Notes: generated by a model from the sequence alone, not told the origin. A DNA stretch of 64,000 nucleotides from Terrabacter terrigena (GCF_042676085.1 NZ_JBHTKH010000004.1:248001-312000); one strand, 5' to 3'. Shown: positions 32,724 through 42,054, counted from the stretch's first letter. Numbers and translations: made by a program.

Positions 32724-33671
32724 TCAGGTGTCGATGCGCTCGACGTCGACGACGCGTGCGTCGTCGCCCTTGCCGACGAGGTGGCAGACGAGCACCTCGC
32801 CCTTGCGCATCGACTCGGCCGCAGCCTGGCGCAGCCGCCCGCCGACGTCGACGCGGTCGGGCGAGTGTGCGACCCGACCGCACAGGACCTCGATCAGGGT
32901 CGGCAGCACCGGCCCGTGGCTGCACAGTGCAGCCGGGTCGCCCTTGCGGAGCAGGCGGTCGACCTGCGCCAGTGCGCCGTCGTGGCTCTCGGCGAAGCCC
33001 TCCTCGGAGAGGGTGTCACGGGTGCGGAGCCGAAGACCCCGCCCGACGGCATACGGCTCGACGGTCGAGACGCAGCGGGCGGACGACGACGAGACGACAC
33101 GGGTGACGCCGTAGGCGCCGAGGACGGCGGCCACCGTGTCGGCCTGGGCTCGCCCGACGGCGTCGAGTGGGCGGATGCGGTCGTCACGCTCCCACTTGCC
33201 GCGCGGGACCGCCTTGGCGTGGCGCACCAGCGCGAGCGGCCAGGTGCGCAGCTCGCCGGCGCGCTCGGCCCGCACGAGCGCCAGCAGCTGCTCGCGGTCG
33301 CGGGCGTAGTCGAGGCGGTCGTTGGCGGAGCGGACGTCGACCCAGGCGACCTCGTCGATCTCGTTCTCGAGCACGCCACTGCCGCCGGTGACCCGGGCCG
33401 CCCAGTAGTGCACCTGCTTCGTCGCAGGGCCGCCCGTCGCGTCGAGCACGGGGTACTCGGCCGAGGGCAGCGGCACCCCCAGCCGCACGACGAGCCCGGT
33501 CTCCTCGAGCGTCTCGCGGGCCGCCGCGACGCAGGGCTGCTCTCCCGGGTCGAGCTTGCCCTTGGCCCACGACCAGTCGTCGTACTTCGGCCGGTGCACC
33601 AGCGCGACCTCGAGGCGCCCGTCACGGCGGCGCCACGGCAGGGTGCCGGCAGCGGGGATCACGGAGGCCAC
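32724..33671 (-). CDS. MutT1-type Nudix hydrolase fused to a histidine phosphatase
   Basis: This 315-residue protein has two domains. Residues about 1-135 are a Nudix domain with a full box GX5EX7REUXEEXGU (GKLDPGEQPCVAAARETLEE). Residues about 145-315 are a histidine phosphatase starting with LALVRHAKA, with SSARCVSTVEPYA and CSHGPVLPTLI. The layout matches mycobacterial MutT1, which hydrolyses oxidised guanine nucleotides and diadenosine polyphosphates. It lies just downstream of ppk on the same strand, 106 bp away, a common neighbour of polyphosphate kinase in Actinobacteria. Confidence 0.92.
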   Translation of the reverse strand: MASVIPAAGTLPWRRRDGRLEVALVHRPKYDDWSWAKGKLDPGEQPCVAAARETLEETGLVVRLGVPLPSAEYPVLDATGGPATKQVHYWAARVTGGSGVLENEIDEVAWVDVRSANDRLDYARDREQLLALVRAERAGELRTWPLALVRHAKAVPRGKWERDDRIRPLDAVGRAQADTVAAVLGAYGVTRVVSSSSARCVSTVEPYAVGRGLRLRTRDTLSEEGFAESHDGALAQVDRLLRKGDPAALCSHGPVLPTLIEVLCGRVAHSPDRVDVGGRLRQAAAESMRKGEVLVCHLVGKGDDARVVDVERIDT

Positions 33672-33777
33672 GCGCGCCAGTCTGCCCGACCCGGGCCTGC
33701 GGTTCGCCCCTGCGGGCCTGACTCCCCCCGTATGCCGCTCACGCGAGTCACCCGAGTCACCCGACGCGTGTCCGACC

Positions 33778-36099
33778 TCAGCGACGGCGCGCCTTGCGAC
33801 GGCGCTTGTCGTGGCGCTCGATGAGCTTCTCCTGCAGGTCGTCGAGAGGCTCGCCCGAGTCCGAGAGGTGGTGGCGCACCCAGCGGCCGTCGGAGCCGAG
33901 GTCCCAGCGCGAGGTCGTCTCGGCGAAGGCGAGGTCGATGAGGTCGGCGAGCTCGACGATGTGCCCCGGGTCGGCGATGCGCACGAGCGCCTCGACGCGG
34001 CGGTCGAGGTTGCGGTGCATCATGTCGGCGCTGCCGATGTAGACCTGCGGGTCGCCGCCGTGGTCGAACCAGAACACCCGGGAGTGCTCGAGGAAGCGTC
34101 CGAGGATCGAGCGCACGCGGATGTTCTCCGACAGGCCCTCGACGCCGGGGCGGATGGCGCAGATGCCGCGCACCCAGATGTCGACGCGCACTCCGGCCAT
34201 GCTCGCCCGGTAGAGGGCATCGATGGTGGCCTCGTCGACGATCGAGTTCGCCTTGAGCACGATCCGGCCGCCGGGGGCGTCCTTCGACCGGTTGCGGTGC
34301 AGCTCGATCTCCTCGTCGACGAGGTCGATGAGCCCCGAGCGCACCGAGCGCGGTGCGACGAGCAGGCGCTTGAACTTGCTGCGTGGAGCGAAGCCTGAGA
34401 GCAGGTTGAACAGCCGCGAGAGGTCCTCGCCGACCTGCGGGTCGGTCGTGAAGAGGCCGAAGTCCTCGTAGACGCGGGCCGTCTTCGGGTTGTAGTTGCC
34501 GGTGCCGATGTGGCAGTAGCGCACCAGGCCCTCGGACTCCTGGCGCACGACGAGGCAGAGCTTCGCGTGGGTCTTGAGGCCGACGACGCCGTAGACGACG
34601 TGGACGCCCGCCTCCTCCAGCTTGCGGGCCCACGAGATGTTGTTGACCTCGTCGAAGCGGGCCTTGATCTCGACGACGGCGAGCACCTGCTTGCCCGCCT
34701 CGGCCGCGTCGATGAGGGCGTCGACGATCGGGGAGTCACCGGACGTGCGGTAGAGGGTCTGCTTGATCGCCAGCACGTTGGGGTCGTTCGCGGCCTGCTC
34801 GATGAAGGCCTGCACCGAGGTGGAGAACGAGTTGTAGGGGTGCTGGACCAGGACGTCCTTGTGCCGCACCGCCGCGAGCAGGTCGATGGCCTTCGCGCTC
34901 TCGGCCGGCGCGAAGTCGGGGTGGGTGCGGGGGAAGAACTTGGGGTACTCGAGGTCCGAGCGGTCGACGTCGGCGATGGTGAACAGCCCGCGGAGGTCGA
35001 GCGGGGTCGGCAGCCGGTAGATCTCGCGTTCGCTGATCTGCAGCTCCCGCCCGAGCATGTCGAGCACCTTGGGGTCGATGTCCTCCTCGACCTCGAGCCG
35101 GATCGGGGGCCCGAAGCGGCGCCGCGTCAGCTCCTTCTCGAGCGCGGTCAGGAGGTTCTCCGCGTCGTCCTCCTCGACCTCGAGGTCCTCGTTGCGGGTG
35201 ACCCGGAACGAGAAGTGCTCCATGACGATCATGCCGGGGAAGAGCTGGTCGAGGTGGCTCGCGATGACGTCCTCGAGCGGGACGAACCGCTTGCGCTCGT
35301 GGTCGGAGTCGACGTCCTCCTCGACGAGGATGAAGCGCGGCAGGCTCGGCGGCACCTTGACGCGGGCGAAGTGCTCGCCGCCGGTCTTGGGGTTCTGCAG
35401 CAGCACGGCGAGGTTGAGCGAGAGCCCCGAGATGTAGGGGAACGGGTGCGCAGGGTCGACGGCAAGGGGGGTCAGCACCGGGAAGACGCGCTCGGAGAAG
35501 AAGAAGTGCAGCGGCTCGCGGTCGTCGTCGTCCAGGTCGTCCCAGCGCACGATGGTGATGCCCTGCTCCTCGAGGCTGGGCCGGATGTCGTGCTGGAAGA
35601 CCGAGGCGTGCTGCTGCATCAGCTCGTGCGCGAGACGGGCGATGCGCTCGATGAGCTCGCGCGGCTCGAGCCCGGCGGCGGTGCGCACCGCGAGACCGGT
35701 GGCGATGCGGCGCTTGAGGCCGGCGACGCGCACCATGAAGTACTCATCGAGGTTGTTCGAGAAGATCGCGAGGAAGCGGGTGCGCTCGAGCAGGGGGACG
35801 GCGGGGTCCATGGCGAGCTGGAGCACGCGCTCGTTGAACTGCAGCCAGGACAGCTCGCGTTCGAGGTAGCGGTCGGCCGGCAGGTCGTGGTCCTCGAGCG
35901 CGCCACCGGGTCCGACGAAGCGTCCGTTGGAGGCGCGTGGCGGAACGCGGCGGTTCGGGACGGTGGCCGTGAACGAGCTGACCTCGGAGGGCTCGTTGGG
36001 CTCCTCGGCGCCCTGCGCATCGGCGCTCGCCTCGCGTGTCGTGGCGGAGGCTGCGTCGGACTCGTCGAGGGCGGTGGTCGTGAGGCTGCCGGTGCTCAT
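33778..36099 (-). CDS. ppk: Polyphosphate kinase 1
   Basis: This 773-residue enzyme makes polyphosphate from ATP. All domains are present. The N and head domains contain DRYLERELSWLQFNERVLQLA, EYFMVRVAGLKRRI and FPYISGLSLNLAV. The catalytic region contains KQTLYRTSGDSPIVDALI and VRYCHIGTGNYNPKTARVY with the phosphorylated His near residue 529. The second His segment is RVRSILGRFLEHSRVFWF near 670. A low-complexity leader of about 65 residues precedes the core. It reads the same way as mutT1 and mshD, and stores phosphate taken up by the systems to its left. Confidence 0.97.
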   Translation of the reverse strand: MSTGSLTTTALDESDAASATTREASADAQGAEEPNEPSEVSSFTATVPNRRVPPRASNGRFVGPGGALEDHDLPADRYLERELSWLQFNERVLQLAMDPAVPLLERTRFLAIFSNNLDEYFMVRVAGLKRRIATGLAVRTAAGLEPRELIERIARLAHELMQQHASVFQHDIRPSLEEQGITIVRWDDLDDDDREPLHFFFSERVFPVLTPLAVDPAHPFPYISGLSLNLAVLLQNPKTGGEHFARVKVPPSLPRFILVEEDVDSDHERKRFVPLEDVIASHLDQLFPGMIVMEHFSFRVTRNEDLEVEEDDAENLLTALEKELTRRRFGPPIRLEVEEDIDPKVLDMLGRELQISEREIYRLPTPLDLRGLFTIADVDRSDLEYPKFFPRTHPDFAPAESAKAIDLLAAVRHKDVLVQHPYNSFSTSVQAFIEQAANDPNVLAIKQTLYRTSGDSPIVDALIDAAEAGKQVLAVVEIKARFDEVNNISWARKLEEAGVHVVYGVVGLKTHAKLCLVVRQESEGLVRYCHIGTGNYNPKTARVYEDFGLFTTDPQVGEDLSRLFNLLSGFAPRSKFKRLLVAPRSVRSGLIDLVDEEIELHRNRSKDAPGGRIVLKANSIVDEATIDALYRASMAGVRVDIWVRGICAIRPGVEGLSENIRVRSILGRFLEHSRVFWFDHGGDPQVYIGSADMMHRNLDRRVEALVRIADPGHIVELADLIDLAFAETTSRWDLGSDGRWVRHHLSDSGEPLDDLQEKLIERHDKRRRKARRR

Positions 36100-36143
36100 C
36101 TGCCCATCGTGGCACCGATGGGCGGCCGGAGGGTGAACTCGTC

Positions 36144-37109
36144 TCAGCCGTGCGCGGTCCGCCCGGCGTCGCCCGACCCGGCCGGCGACGCGCGGGCGTA
36201 CTGCCGGTGCACCTCGACGTCATCGAAGCCGAGCCTGCGGTAGGTGTGCACGGCCGTGGTGTTCTCCTCGTCGACGTAGAGCAGGACCTTGGCGAGGCCG
36301 AGCGAGCGAAGGTGGTCCAGGCCGAGCACCGTGACGGCGCGCCCGAGGCCCTCGCCCTGGTGGTCCGGCGAGACCGCGACGACGTAGACCTCGCCGACGT
36401 CGCCGCCAGGCGGGTCGACCTTGGTCCAGTGCGAGGCCACGAGCGTGTCGGGGTCGTCGGCGCGGACGACGAGGATCAGCCCTGCGGGGTCCCACCACGG
36501 CTCGGCCATCCGCTGCTCGAGGTCGGCCCTGCGCAGCGAGCCCTGCTCGGGGTGGTGGGCGAACGCGGCGGCGTTGAGGGCCAGCCACGCGCCCTCGTCG
36601 CGTCCGGGCTCGAAGGTGCGGACGGCATACGTCGGTGCGACAGCGGCCTCGGGCCACGGCTCGCCGCTCGTGAGCGACCGTCCCATGACGTGCAGTGAGC
36701 GCACCGGGACGAGGCCGAGCGCCTCGGCGAACCCGGCGGCCGAGTCGGCGGCCGCGCCCACCGCGTGGCTCCACAGGCGTATGCCGTCGGGCAGGGCTTC
36801 GAGCAGCGCCGTGCCGACGCCGGCGCGGCGGGCTGGCGGGGCCACGACGAGCTCACCCGAGGCAGCACCGTCGCTGCCATCGCCCGTACGGCTCTGCGCG
36901 TAGCCGACGACCGCACCGTCGGCGTCGAGGGCGAGCAGGTGCTCGACGCCGTCGTGCTCGCGCGCCCGAACCGCGAGGCGGAACTGCTCCGAGAGCGGCT
37001 GCGCGCCGTCGTGGGCGGCTGCGACGTCGGCCAGGGCCAGCACCGCCTCCGCCTGCTCGCGAGGCAGCGGGTGCGTGGCGTCGTGACGGGCGATGGTGGC
37101 GCGCGGCAT
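36144..37109 (-). CDS. mshD: Mycothiol synthase
   Basis: This 321-residue double GNAT acetyltransferase acetylates Cys-GlcN-Ins in the last step of mycothiol synthesis. The N-terminal GNAT half shows ELVVAPPARRAGVGTALLEAL. The C-terminal, catalytically active half shows GEVYVVAVSPDHQGEGLGRAVTVLGLDHL and VLLYVDEENTTAVHTYRRLGF. The start at 37109 gives the usual length. The local order glnR, 5'-nucleotidase, mshD, ppk recalls the mycobacterial glnR-mshD-pst neighbourhood. Confidence 0.92.
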   Translation of the reverse strand: MPRATIARHDATHPLPREQAEAVLALADVAAAHDGAQPLSEQFRLAVRAREHDGVEHLLALDADGAVVGYAQSRTGDGSDGAASGELVVAPPARRAGVGTALLEALPDGIRLWSHAVGAAADSAAGFAEALGLVPVRSLHVMGRSLTSGEPWPEAAVAPTYAVRTFEPGRDEGAWLALNAAAFAHHPEQGSLRRADLEQRMAEPWWDPAGLILVVRADDPDTLVASHWTKVDPPGGDVGEVYVVAVSPDHQGEGLGRAVTVLGLDHLRSLGLAKVLLYVDEENTTAVHTYRRLGFDDVEVHRQYARASPAGSGDAGRTAHG

Positions 37110-37280
37110 ACGGCGATTCCACCACGAGCCGGGCGGCCGACGGGCGTCGGCGTCGAAGCACCCGTCGGACATCCGCCCATTACCGGACCATTGCCTCGCA
37201 AACCCCATTTCGCCCGCGCGCGGATATACCCTCCCCGGGTGCCCGCGGGCACGTTCACCATCCATGAGCAAGGGGAAGAC

Positions 37281-39092
37281 ATGTCCCGTTCCACCCGCCG
37301 CATCGCCGGCGTCGCGCTCGCAGGTGCCTGCGTCGCGGCGCTCGCGGCCCCGGCCCTCGCCGCACCCACCGCGGGGTCGAGCACAGCCAGCGCTCCCGGC
37401 AAGACCCAGTTCGACATCCAGCTGCTGTCGTTCAACGACTTCCACGGCAACCTGGAGGCGCCCAGCGGCTCCGGCGGCCGCATCACGATCGACCACTTCT
37501 ACACGGACGTCGACGACATCGACGGCGACGGCAACCGGACGGAGCAGATCAACTTCGTCAACGCCGGTGGCGTCGAGTACCTGGCGACGGAGCTGGCCCG
37601 GGCACGCAAGGGCCACCCGTACTCGCTCACCGTCGCCGCCGGTGACATCGTCGGCGCTTCCCCGCTCCTGTCCGCAGCCTTCCACGACGAGCCGACGATC
37701 GAGTCGATGAACAAGCTCGGCCTGGACGTCACGTCGGTGGGCAACCACGAGTTCGACGAGGGCTACAAGGAGCTCCAGCGCCTCGCCGACGGTGGCTGCA
37801 TCGATGACGGCGCCGGCCAGAACAACCAGGACTCCTGCCCGGACGCTGTGTTCGGCGGAGCCGACTTCGACATGCTCGCGGCCAACGTCGTCGAGACCTC
37901 GAGCGGCAAGACGATCCTTCCCGCCTACACGGTCAAGAAGTTCAACGGGGCCAAGATCGGCTTCATCGGGATGACCCTCGAGGGCACGCCGAGCATCGTC
38001 ACCGCCTCCGGTGTCGCCGGCCTGACCTTCAAGGACGAGGCCGAGACCGCCAACGCGCTCGTGCCTGTCCTCAAGGCGCAGGGCGTCAACGCGATCGTCG
38101 TGCTGCTGCACGAGGGCGCGGCCCCGACGAAGAGCGGCCAGTCCTACGACTGGGCCTGCCAGCACGGCGGCTCCATCTCCGGCGCGCTCGTCGACATCAA
38201 CGCGAACCTCGACCCGGCCATCGACATGGTCGTCTCGGGACACACGCACCAGCCCTACGTCTGCACGCTGCCCGACCCGGCCGGCAAGCCGCGCCTCGTG
38301 ACCTCGGCCTCGTCGTTCGGTCGTCTCTACACCGACACGACGCTCACGTACGACCGCCGCACCTCCGACATCGTCCGCCCGACGACGGCCAGCTCGGCCA
38401 ACCACATCGTCGAGCGCACCGTCGCCAAGGACGAGGCACAGACCGCCCTCATCGCGCGCTACAAGACGCTGGTGTCCACCATCGCGAACAAGGTGATCGG
38501 ACAGGTCGCGGGCTCGGTGGTCAGCCGCACGGCCAACGCCGCGGGCGAGTCACCGCTCGGTGACCTCATCGCCGACGCCCAGCTCGCCGACCCGTCGACC
38601 ACCCCGGCGGGGGGCACCGCTCCCGTCGTGTCGTTCATGAACGCGGGCGGCATACGCTCCGACCTGGTCGAGAACTCGGCGGGCAACGTCACGTACGAGG
38701 CCGCCTTCACCGTGCAGCCGTTCAACAACTACCTCGTCTCGCTGACGCTCACGGGTCAGCAGGTCATCGACGTGCTGAACCAGCAGTTCATCAACGCGTC
38801 CGGTGCCCCGGGCCGGCCCTACGTCCTCGCGACGAGCGCCGGACTGACCTACACGCACAACCGGGTCTCGGTCAGCAACGTCGAGATCAACGGCGTGGCG
38901 GTCAACCCCGCCGCCACCTACCGCGTCGTGACGAACAACTTCCTCGCCGACGGCGGGGACGGCTTCCCGGCGTTCCGAGGTGGCACCGACCGGTACTTCG
39001 GTGGCCTCGACATCGACGCCTTCTCGAACTACCTCGAGGCGCACTCGCCCTACACGGCTCCGCCGCTCGACCGGGTCACGTACACCCCGTGA
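37281..39092 (+). CDS. Secreted 5'-nucleotidase / UDP-sugar hydrolase-like phosphoesterase
   Basis: This 603-residue secreted enzyme starts at ATG 37281 behind GGGGAAGAC. The signal peptide is RRIAGVALAGACVAALAAPALAA. The metallophosphoesterase domain shows LLSFNDFHGNLE, VAAGDIVGASPLLS, SVGNHEFDEG, VVLLHEGA and VVSGHTHQPYVC. The C-terminal 5'-nucleotidase domain has PLGDLIADAQLA, FMNAGGIRSDL, FTVQPFNNYLVSLTLTGQQ and NNFLADGGDGFPAF. No sorting signal or terminal helix is present, so it is probably released. It would supply phosphate and nucleosides from extracellular nucleotides. Confidence 0.93.
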   Translation: MSRSTRRIAGVALAGACVAALAAPALAAPTAGSSTASAPGKTQFDIQLLSFNDFHGNLEAPSGSGGRITIDHFYTDVDDIDGDGNRTEQINFVNAGGVEYLATELARARKGHPYSLTVAAGDIVGASPLLSAAFHDEPTIESMNKLGLDVTSVGNHEFDEGYKELQRLADGGCIDDGAGQNNQDSCPDAVFGGADFDMLAANVVETSSGKTILPAYTVKKFNGAKIGFIGMTLEGTPSIVTASGVAGLTFKDEAETANALVPVLKAQGVNAIVVLLHEGAAPTKSGQSYDWACQHGGSISGALVDINANLDPAIDMVVSGHTHQPYVCTLPDPAGKPRLVTSASSFGRLYTDTTLTYDRRTSDIVRPTTASSANHIVERTVAKDEAQTALIARYKTLVSTIANKVIGQVAGSVVSRTANAAGESPLGDLIADAQLADPSTTPAGGTAPVVSFMNAGGIRSDLVENSAGNVTYEAAFTVQPFNNYLVSLTLTGQQVIDVLNQQFINASGAPGRPYVLATSAGLTYTHNRVSVSNVEINGVAVNPAATYRVVTNNFLADGGDGFPAFRGGTDRYFGGLDIDAFSNYLEAHSPYTAPPLDRVTYTP

Positions 39093-39114
39093 CCGGCTGA
39101 CACCTGCGGTCCCA

Positions 39115-39148
39115 GAACGGTCCGGTTCCTTCGGGAGCCGGGCCGTTC
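39115..39148. terminator. Convergent terminator between the 5'-nucleotidase and glnR
   Basis: GAACGGTCCGG (39115-39125) pairs with CCGGGCCGTTC (39138-39148), with one T-G pair and a 12-base loop. It lies between two convergent stops. Confidence 0.7.
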
Positions 39149-39168
39149 GGCGTGTCGACTCGACTCGG

Positions 39169-39873
39169 TCAGGCGTCGGCAGGCTGGCTCGCCGGCGCCG
39201 CGGGCCGGTCGGGCACGAGGCGGTATCCGACGTTGCGCACCGTGCCGATGAGGGCCTCGTGGTCGGGGCCGAGCTTGGCGCGCAGGCGCCGCACGTGCAC
39301 GTCGACGGTGCGGGTGCCGCCGTAGTAGTCGTAGCCCCAGACCTCCTGCAGCAGCTGGGCTCGGGTGAAGACCCGGCCGGGGTGCTGCGCGAGGTACTTG
39401 ATGAGCTCGAACTCCTTGTAGGTCAGGTCGAGCGGGTGGCCGCGGAACTTCGCCGAGTAGCTGGCCTCGTCGATGACGAGCTCGCCCGACGTGATCGGCA
39501 TGTCGAGGTCGGCCTCGTCGTCCTGGCCCTTCGTCATCGCGAGGCGCAGCCGGGCGTCGACCTCGGCCGGGCCCGCGGAGTCGAGCAGCACGTCGTCGAG
39601 CCCCCACTCGGCCGTGAGACCAGCGAGGCCGCCCTCGGTGAGGACGGCCAGCAGGGGAGTGCCGATTCCCGTGGTGCGCAGCACCCGGCACAGCGACCGG
39701 GCGCTCGCCAGCTCTCGTCGCGCATCGACGATGACGACGTCGCAGTCGGGCGAGTCGACCAGGGCGGTGGCCTCGGCGGGCAGGATGCGCACCGTGTGGC
39801 TCAGCAGGCCGAGCGCGGGCAGCACCTCGGCGCTCGGGGCGAGCGCGTTGGTCAGCAGCAGCAGTCGGGCCAT
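39169..39873 (-). CDS. glnR: GlnR-type OmpR-family transcriptional regulator of nitrogen metabolism
   Basis: This 234-residue orphan response regulator has an N-terminus characteristic of GlnR (LLLLTNALAPSAEVLPALGLL). The receiver domain contains DVVIVDARRELASARSLCR and TEGGLAGLTAEWGLDDVLLDSAGPAEV. The C-terminal winged helix is LDLTYKEFELIKYLAQHPGR, FTRAQLLQEVWGYDYYGGTR and TVDVHVRRLRAKLG. No kinase gene is adjacent, as is usual for GlnR. In other Actinobacteria it controls glutamine synthetase, ammonium uptake and nitrate use. It is divergent from the MoaD-like gene. Confidence 0.88.
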   Translation of the reverse strand: MARLLLLTNALAPSAEVLPALGLLSHTVRILPAEATALVDSPDCDVVIVDARRELASARSLCRVLRTTGIGTPLLAVLTEGGLAGLTAEWGLDDVLLDSAGPAEVDARLRLAMTKGQDDEADLDMPITSGELVIDEASYSAKFRGHPLDLTYKEFELIKYLAQHPGRVFTRAQLLQEVWGYDYYGGTRTVDVHVRRLRAKLGPDHEALIGTVRNVGYRLVPDRPAAPASQPADA

Positions 39874-39953
39874 CTCATGCAGGATAGGCGAGACTGGTCA
39901 TCGGGGGACCGGACCACACCAACCATGAGACACCAGACATGAGACGGAGCGAG

Positions 39954-40211
39954 ATGCCCACGACGACGGCCGCGCCGACGGTCACCGTGCGCTACTGGGC
40001 TGCGGCCCGCGCGGCGACCGGAACCGACAGCGAGCAGCGTGCCGGCGCGACCGTCGGTGAGGTCGTCGACGCCGCCGTGGTCGCGCACCCCGCCCTCGGT
40101 CGCGTGGCGAGCGTCGCCAGCTTCCTGCTCGACGGGCGCAAGGTCACCCGCGACCAGACGGTGGCACCGGGCGCCACGGTCGAGGTGCTGCCGCCGTTCG
40201 CCGGAGGGTGA
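39954..40211 (+). CDS. MoaD/ThiS-family sulfur-carrier protein
   Basis: This ubiquitin-fold protein of 85 residues is read from ATG 39954, because GGAGCGAG lies directly upstream; an in-frame ATG at 39939 adds five residues. It ends in PPFAGG, the diglycine that becomes thiocarboxylated. Strand patterns VTVRYWAAARAATGTDSE, FLLDGRKVTRDQTV and ATVEVLPPFAGG fit MoaD-type proteins. Whether it serves molybdopterin synthesis or another sulfur transfer cannot be told from the sequence. It is followed within 6 bp by a membrane protein gene. Confidence 0.88.
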   Translation: MPTTTAAPTVTVRYWAAARAATGTDSEQRAGATVGEVVDAAVVAHPALGRVASVASFLLDGRKVTRDQTVAPGATVEVLPPFAGG

Positions 40212-40217
40212 TGCACA

Positions 40218-41030
40218 ATGGCCCGCGTGTCTGACGACGACGCAGCCCGCACGGGAGCCCCTGACGGGACGCTCCACCTGCCGCTGTCGCCGGTGCGCGC
40301 CGACCGCATCCGCTGGTTCGGCGTCGGCGCCACCTTCGTTGCGGCGGTCGCGCTCCTCGTCGCGCAGGGCACCGGGTATGCCGCCACCCTCGGTGTCACC
40401 CTCGTGCTCGCTCTCGCGGTGGCGTGGGGCTGGCCGCTGCTGAGCGGCTCCTACACGCCGATGGTCACCACGCTCGCGCTCGCGCTGAGCTCGGTGGCGA
40501 TCGTGCTGAGCGCGCTGCGCCAGGACCTCCTCTGGGTGCCCGCAGCGGTGGCCTTCGGGATCCTGCTCACCTTCTTCGGCCAGCTCGTGCGGCGCACCGG
40601 CCGCGAGGGCCTCGTGCTGACGCTGCTGTCGACGTTCGGCGGCCTCGCCGTCATCGCGTCGGGCACCACGGCGGTCGTCGCGGCCAACACCGACCGCGGC
40701 CAGGCGGTCGCCGTCGTGGCGATGGCGGCCGTGGGCGCAGCGGTCGCCGTCGACCTGCTGCCGGGGGTGCGGGTGCTCGCCCCCTTCCTCGGGCTCGTGG
40801 CCCTCGCGGTGTCCGTCGTCGCGGCGCTCCTCGCCGCCAGCCGGTTCGGCGAGATCGGCGCGCTCGAGGCGCTCGGCATCGGCGCGGCCGTCGGCACCGT
40901 GTCGTGGTCGTTCCGCCGGGTGCTGTCGCTGCAGCCCGCGATGCTGACCCGGCGGGGGCAGGTCGGTTCCGGTGTCGGCTCGGTGCTCGTCGTCGGCGCC
41001 GTCGTGCACCTCTTCTCCGTCCTCACCTGA
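40218..41030 (+). CDS. Integral membrane protein of unknown function
   Basis: This 270-residue protein has a polar N-terminus of about 32 residues, then about eight closely spaced helices (for example FVAAVALLVAQGTGYAATLG, MVTTLALALSSVAIVLSAL, VLAPFLGLVALAVSVVAAL), and an amphipathic block RRVLSLQPAMLTRRGQ before the last helix. It starts 6 bp after the MoaD-like gene. I recall similar proteins near glnR in other Actinobacteria, with no known role. Confidence 0.8.
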   Translation: MARVSDDDAARTGAPDGTLHLPLSPVRADRIRWFGVGATFVAAVALLVAQGTGYAATLGVTLVLALAVAWGWPLLSGSYTPMVTTLALALSSVAIVLSALRQDLLWVPAAVAFGILLTFFGQLVRRTGREGLVLTLLSTFGGLAVIASGTTAVVAANTDRGQAVAVVAMAAVGAAVAVDLLPGVRVLAPFLGLVALAVSVVAALLAASRFGEIGALEALGIGAAVGTVSWSFRRVLSLQPAMLTRRGQVGSGVGSVLVVGAVVHLFSVLT

Positions 41031-41069
41031 CCCGTCCACCCCACGCTCTTTCCTCCCTCCCTCCCTCTC

Positions 41070-41121
41070 GAGTGGCCTCTCGACGGTCGAGGGCGGCGAC
41101 GAGTGGCCCCTCGACGGTCGA
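41070..41121. repeat. Two tandem copies of a dispersed intergenic repeat
   Basis: GAGTGGCCTCTCGACGGTCG (41070-41089) and GAGTGGCCCCTCGACGGTCG (41101-41120) are 31 bp apart and differ at one base. Related copies are at 15198-15212 and in the 52787-52865 intergenic region. Confidence 0.7.
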
Positions 41122-41161
41122 AGGAGGAGGGGAGGTGGTGAGCCGGTTCCGCTCGGGGCGT

Positions 41162-41533
41162 CTAGTAGACGAGGGCCTGGGCCCCGGGGGCCATCGCCTC
41201 CTCGACGAAGACGGCCGCGCCCTTGATCGCCGCCCCCTCCACGAGCTGCGCCTCGGTGAGCTCGCGCCGCGCCGCGCACTGCGTGCAGACGGTGAGCCGG
41301 CCACCCGCGATCACCGCGTCGCGCAGCTCGACGAGCGGTGCGGCATACGGCAGCTCGAACTCCTCGGCGCGCCCCGGAACGGCCATCCACGTCGACTCAC
41401 CCGTGAGCCAGAGCGACACCTCGACGCCGCTCGCGACCGCCGTCGCAGCGACCGTGAAGGCCTGCGACAGGCGCTCCGGCGCCTCGGTTCCGGCGGTGAC
41501 CTTGACGACGAGCGAGCGCGCTGGGGTGTCCAT
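41162..41533 (-). CDS. DsrE-family protein
   Basis: This 123-residue protein has the DsrE/TusD-like alpha/beta fold pattern: SLVVKVTAGTEAPERLSQAFTVA, SGVEVSLWLTGESTW, then GRLTVCTQCAARRELTEAQLVEGAAIKGAAVFVEEAM. The CTQC motif sits where sulfur-relay members carry their active cysteine. A role in sulfur transfer is plausible, but members without it are common. It is divergent from the nitrobindin gene, with starts 23 bp apart. Confidence 0.82.
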   Translation of the reverse strand: MDTPARSLVVKVTAGTEAPERLSQAFTVAATAVASGVEVSLWLTGESTWMAVPGRAEEFELPYAAPLVELRDAVIAGGRLTVCTQCAARRELTEAQLVEGAAIKGAAVFVEEAMAPGAQALVY

Positions 41534-41556
41534 GGGATCAGGCTACGATCGGGCGC

Positions 41557-42054
41557 ATGTTCAACCTCGACCAGGACATCCCCGAGCCGCTGCGCCCCCT
41601 CGCGTGGCTCATCGGACGTTGGGAGGGCGCCGGGGTCGTCGGCTACCCCACGATCGAGTCGGCGCACTTCGGTCAGGAGATCGAGGTGACCCACGACGGC
41701 CGCGGCTTCCTCAAGTGGGAGAGCCGGGCCTGGATCCTCGACTCCGAGAACGGGGCCAAGGTGCGACCCGCCGCGGTCGAGTCCGGGTTCTGGCGCCCGC
41801 TGGAGAACGGCGAGGTCGAGCTGCTGCTGGCGCACCCGACCGGCATCCTCGAGCTCTACTACGGCCAGATCCAGCCGGCCAAGATCCAGCTGAAGACCGA
41901 CGGCGTGCTCCGCTCACCGGGGGCGAAGGAGTACAACGCCGCGACGCGGATGTACGGACTCGTCGAGTCGCAGCTCATGTGGGTCATGGACATGGCTGCC
42001 GTCGGCCAGGAGATCCAGAGCCACGTGTCCGCCACGCTCAAGCGCGTGGAATGA
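41557..42054 (+). CDS. Nitrobindin-type heme protein (FABP-like, THAP4/Rv2717c family)
   Basis: This 165-residue beta-barrel protein starts with a proline-rich segment and the family motif LAWLIGRWEGAG (GxWxGxG). Further strands are FGQEIEVTHDGRGFLKWESRAW, GFWRPLENGEVELLLAHPTGILE and LVESQLMWVMDMAA; the His in the last third (EIQSHVSATLKRV) is near the expected heme ligand. Related proteins isomerise peroxynitrite to nitrate. It is followed 28 bp downstream by the YgfZ-like gene, and this pairing is common in Actinobacteria. Confidence 0.92.
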   Translation: MFNLDQDIPEPLRPLAWLIGRWEGAGVVGYPTIESAHFGQEIEVTHDGRGFLKWESRAWILDSENGAKVRPAAVESGFWRPLENGEVELLLAHPTGILELYYGQIQPAKIQLKTDGVLRSPGAKEYNAATRMYGLVESQLMWVMDMAAVGQEIQSHVSATLKRVE

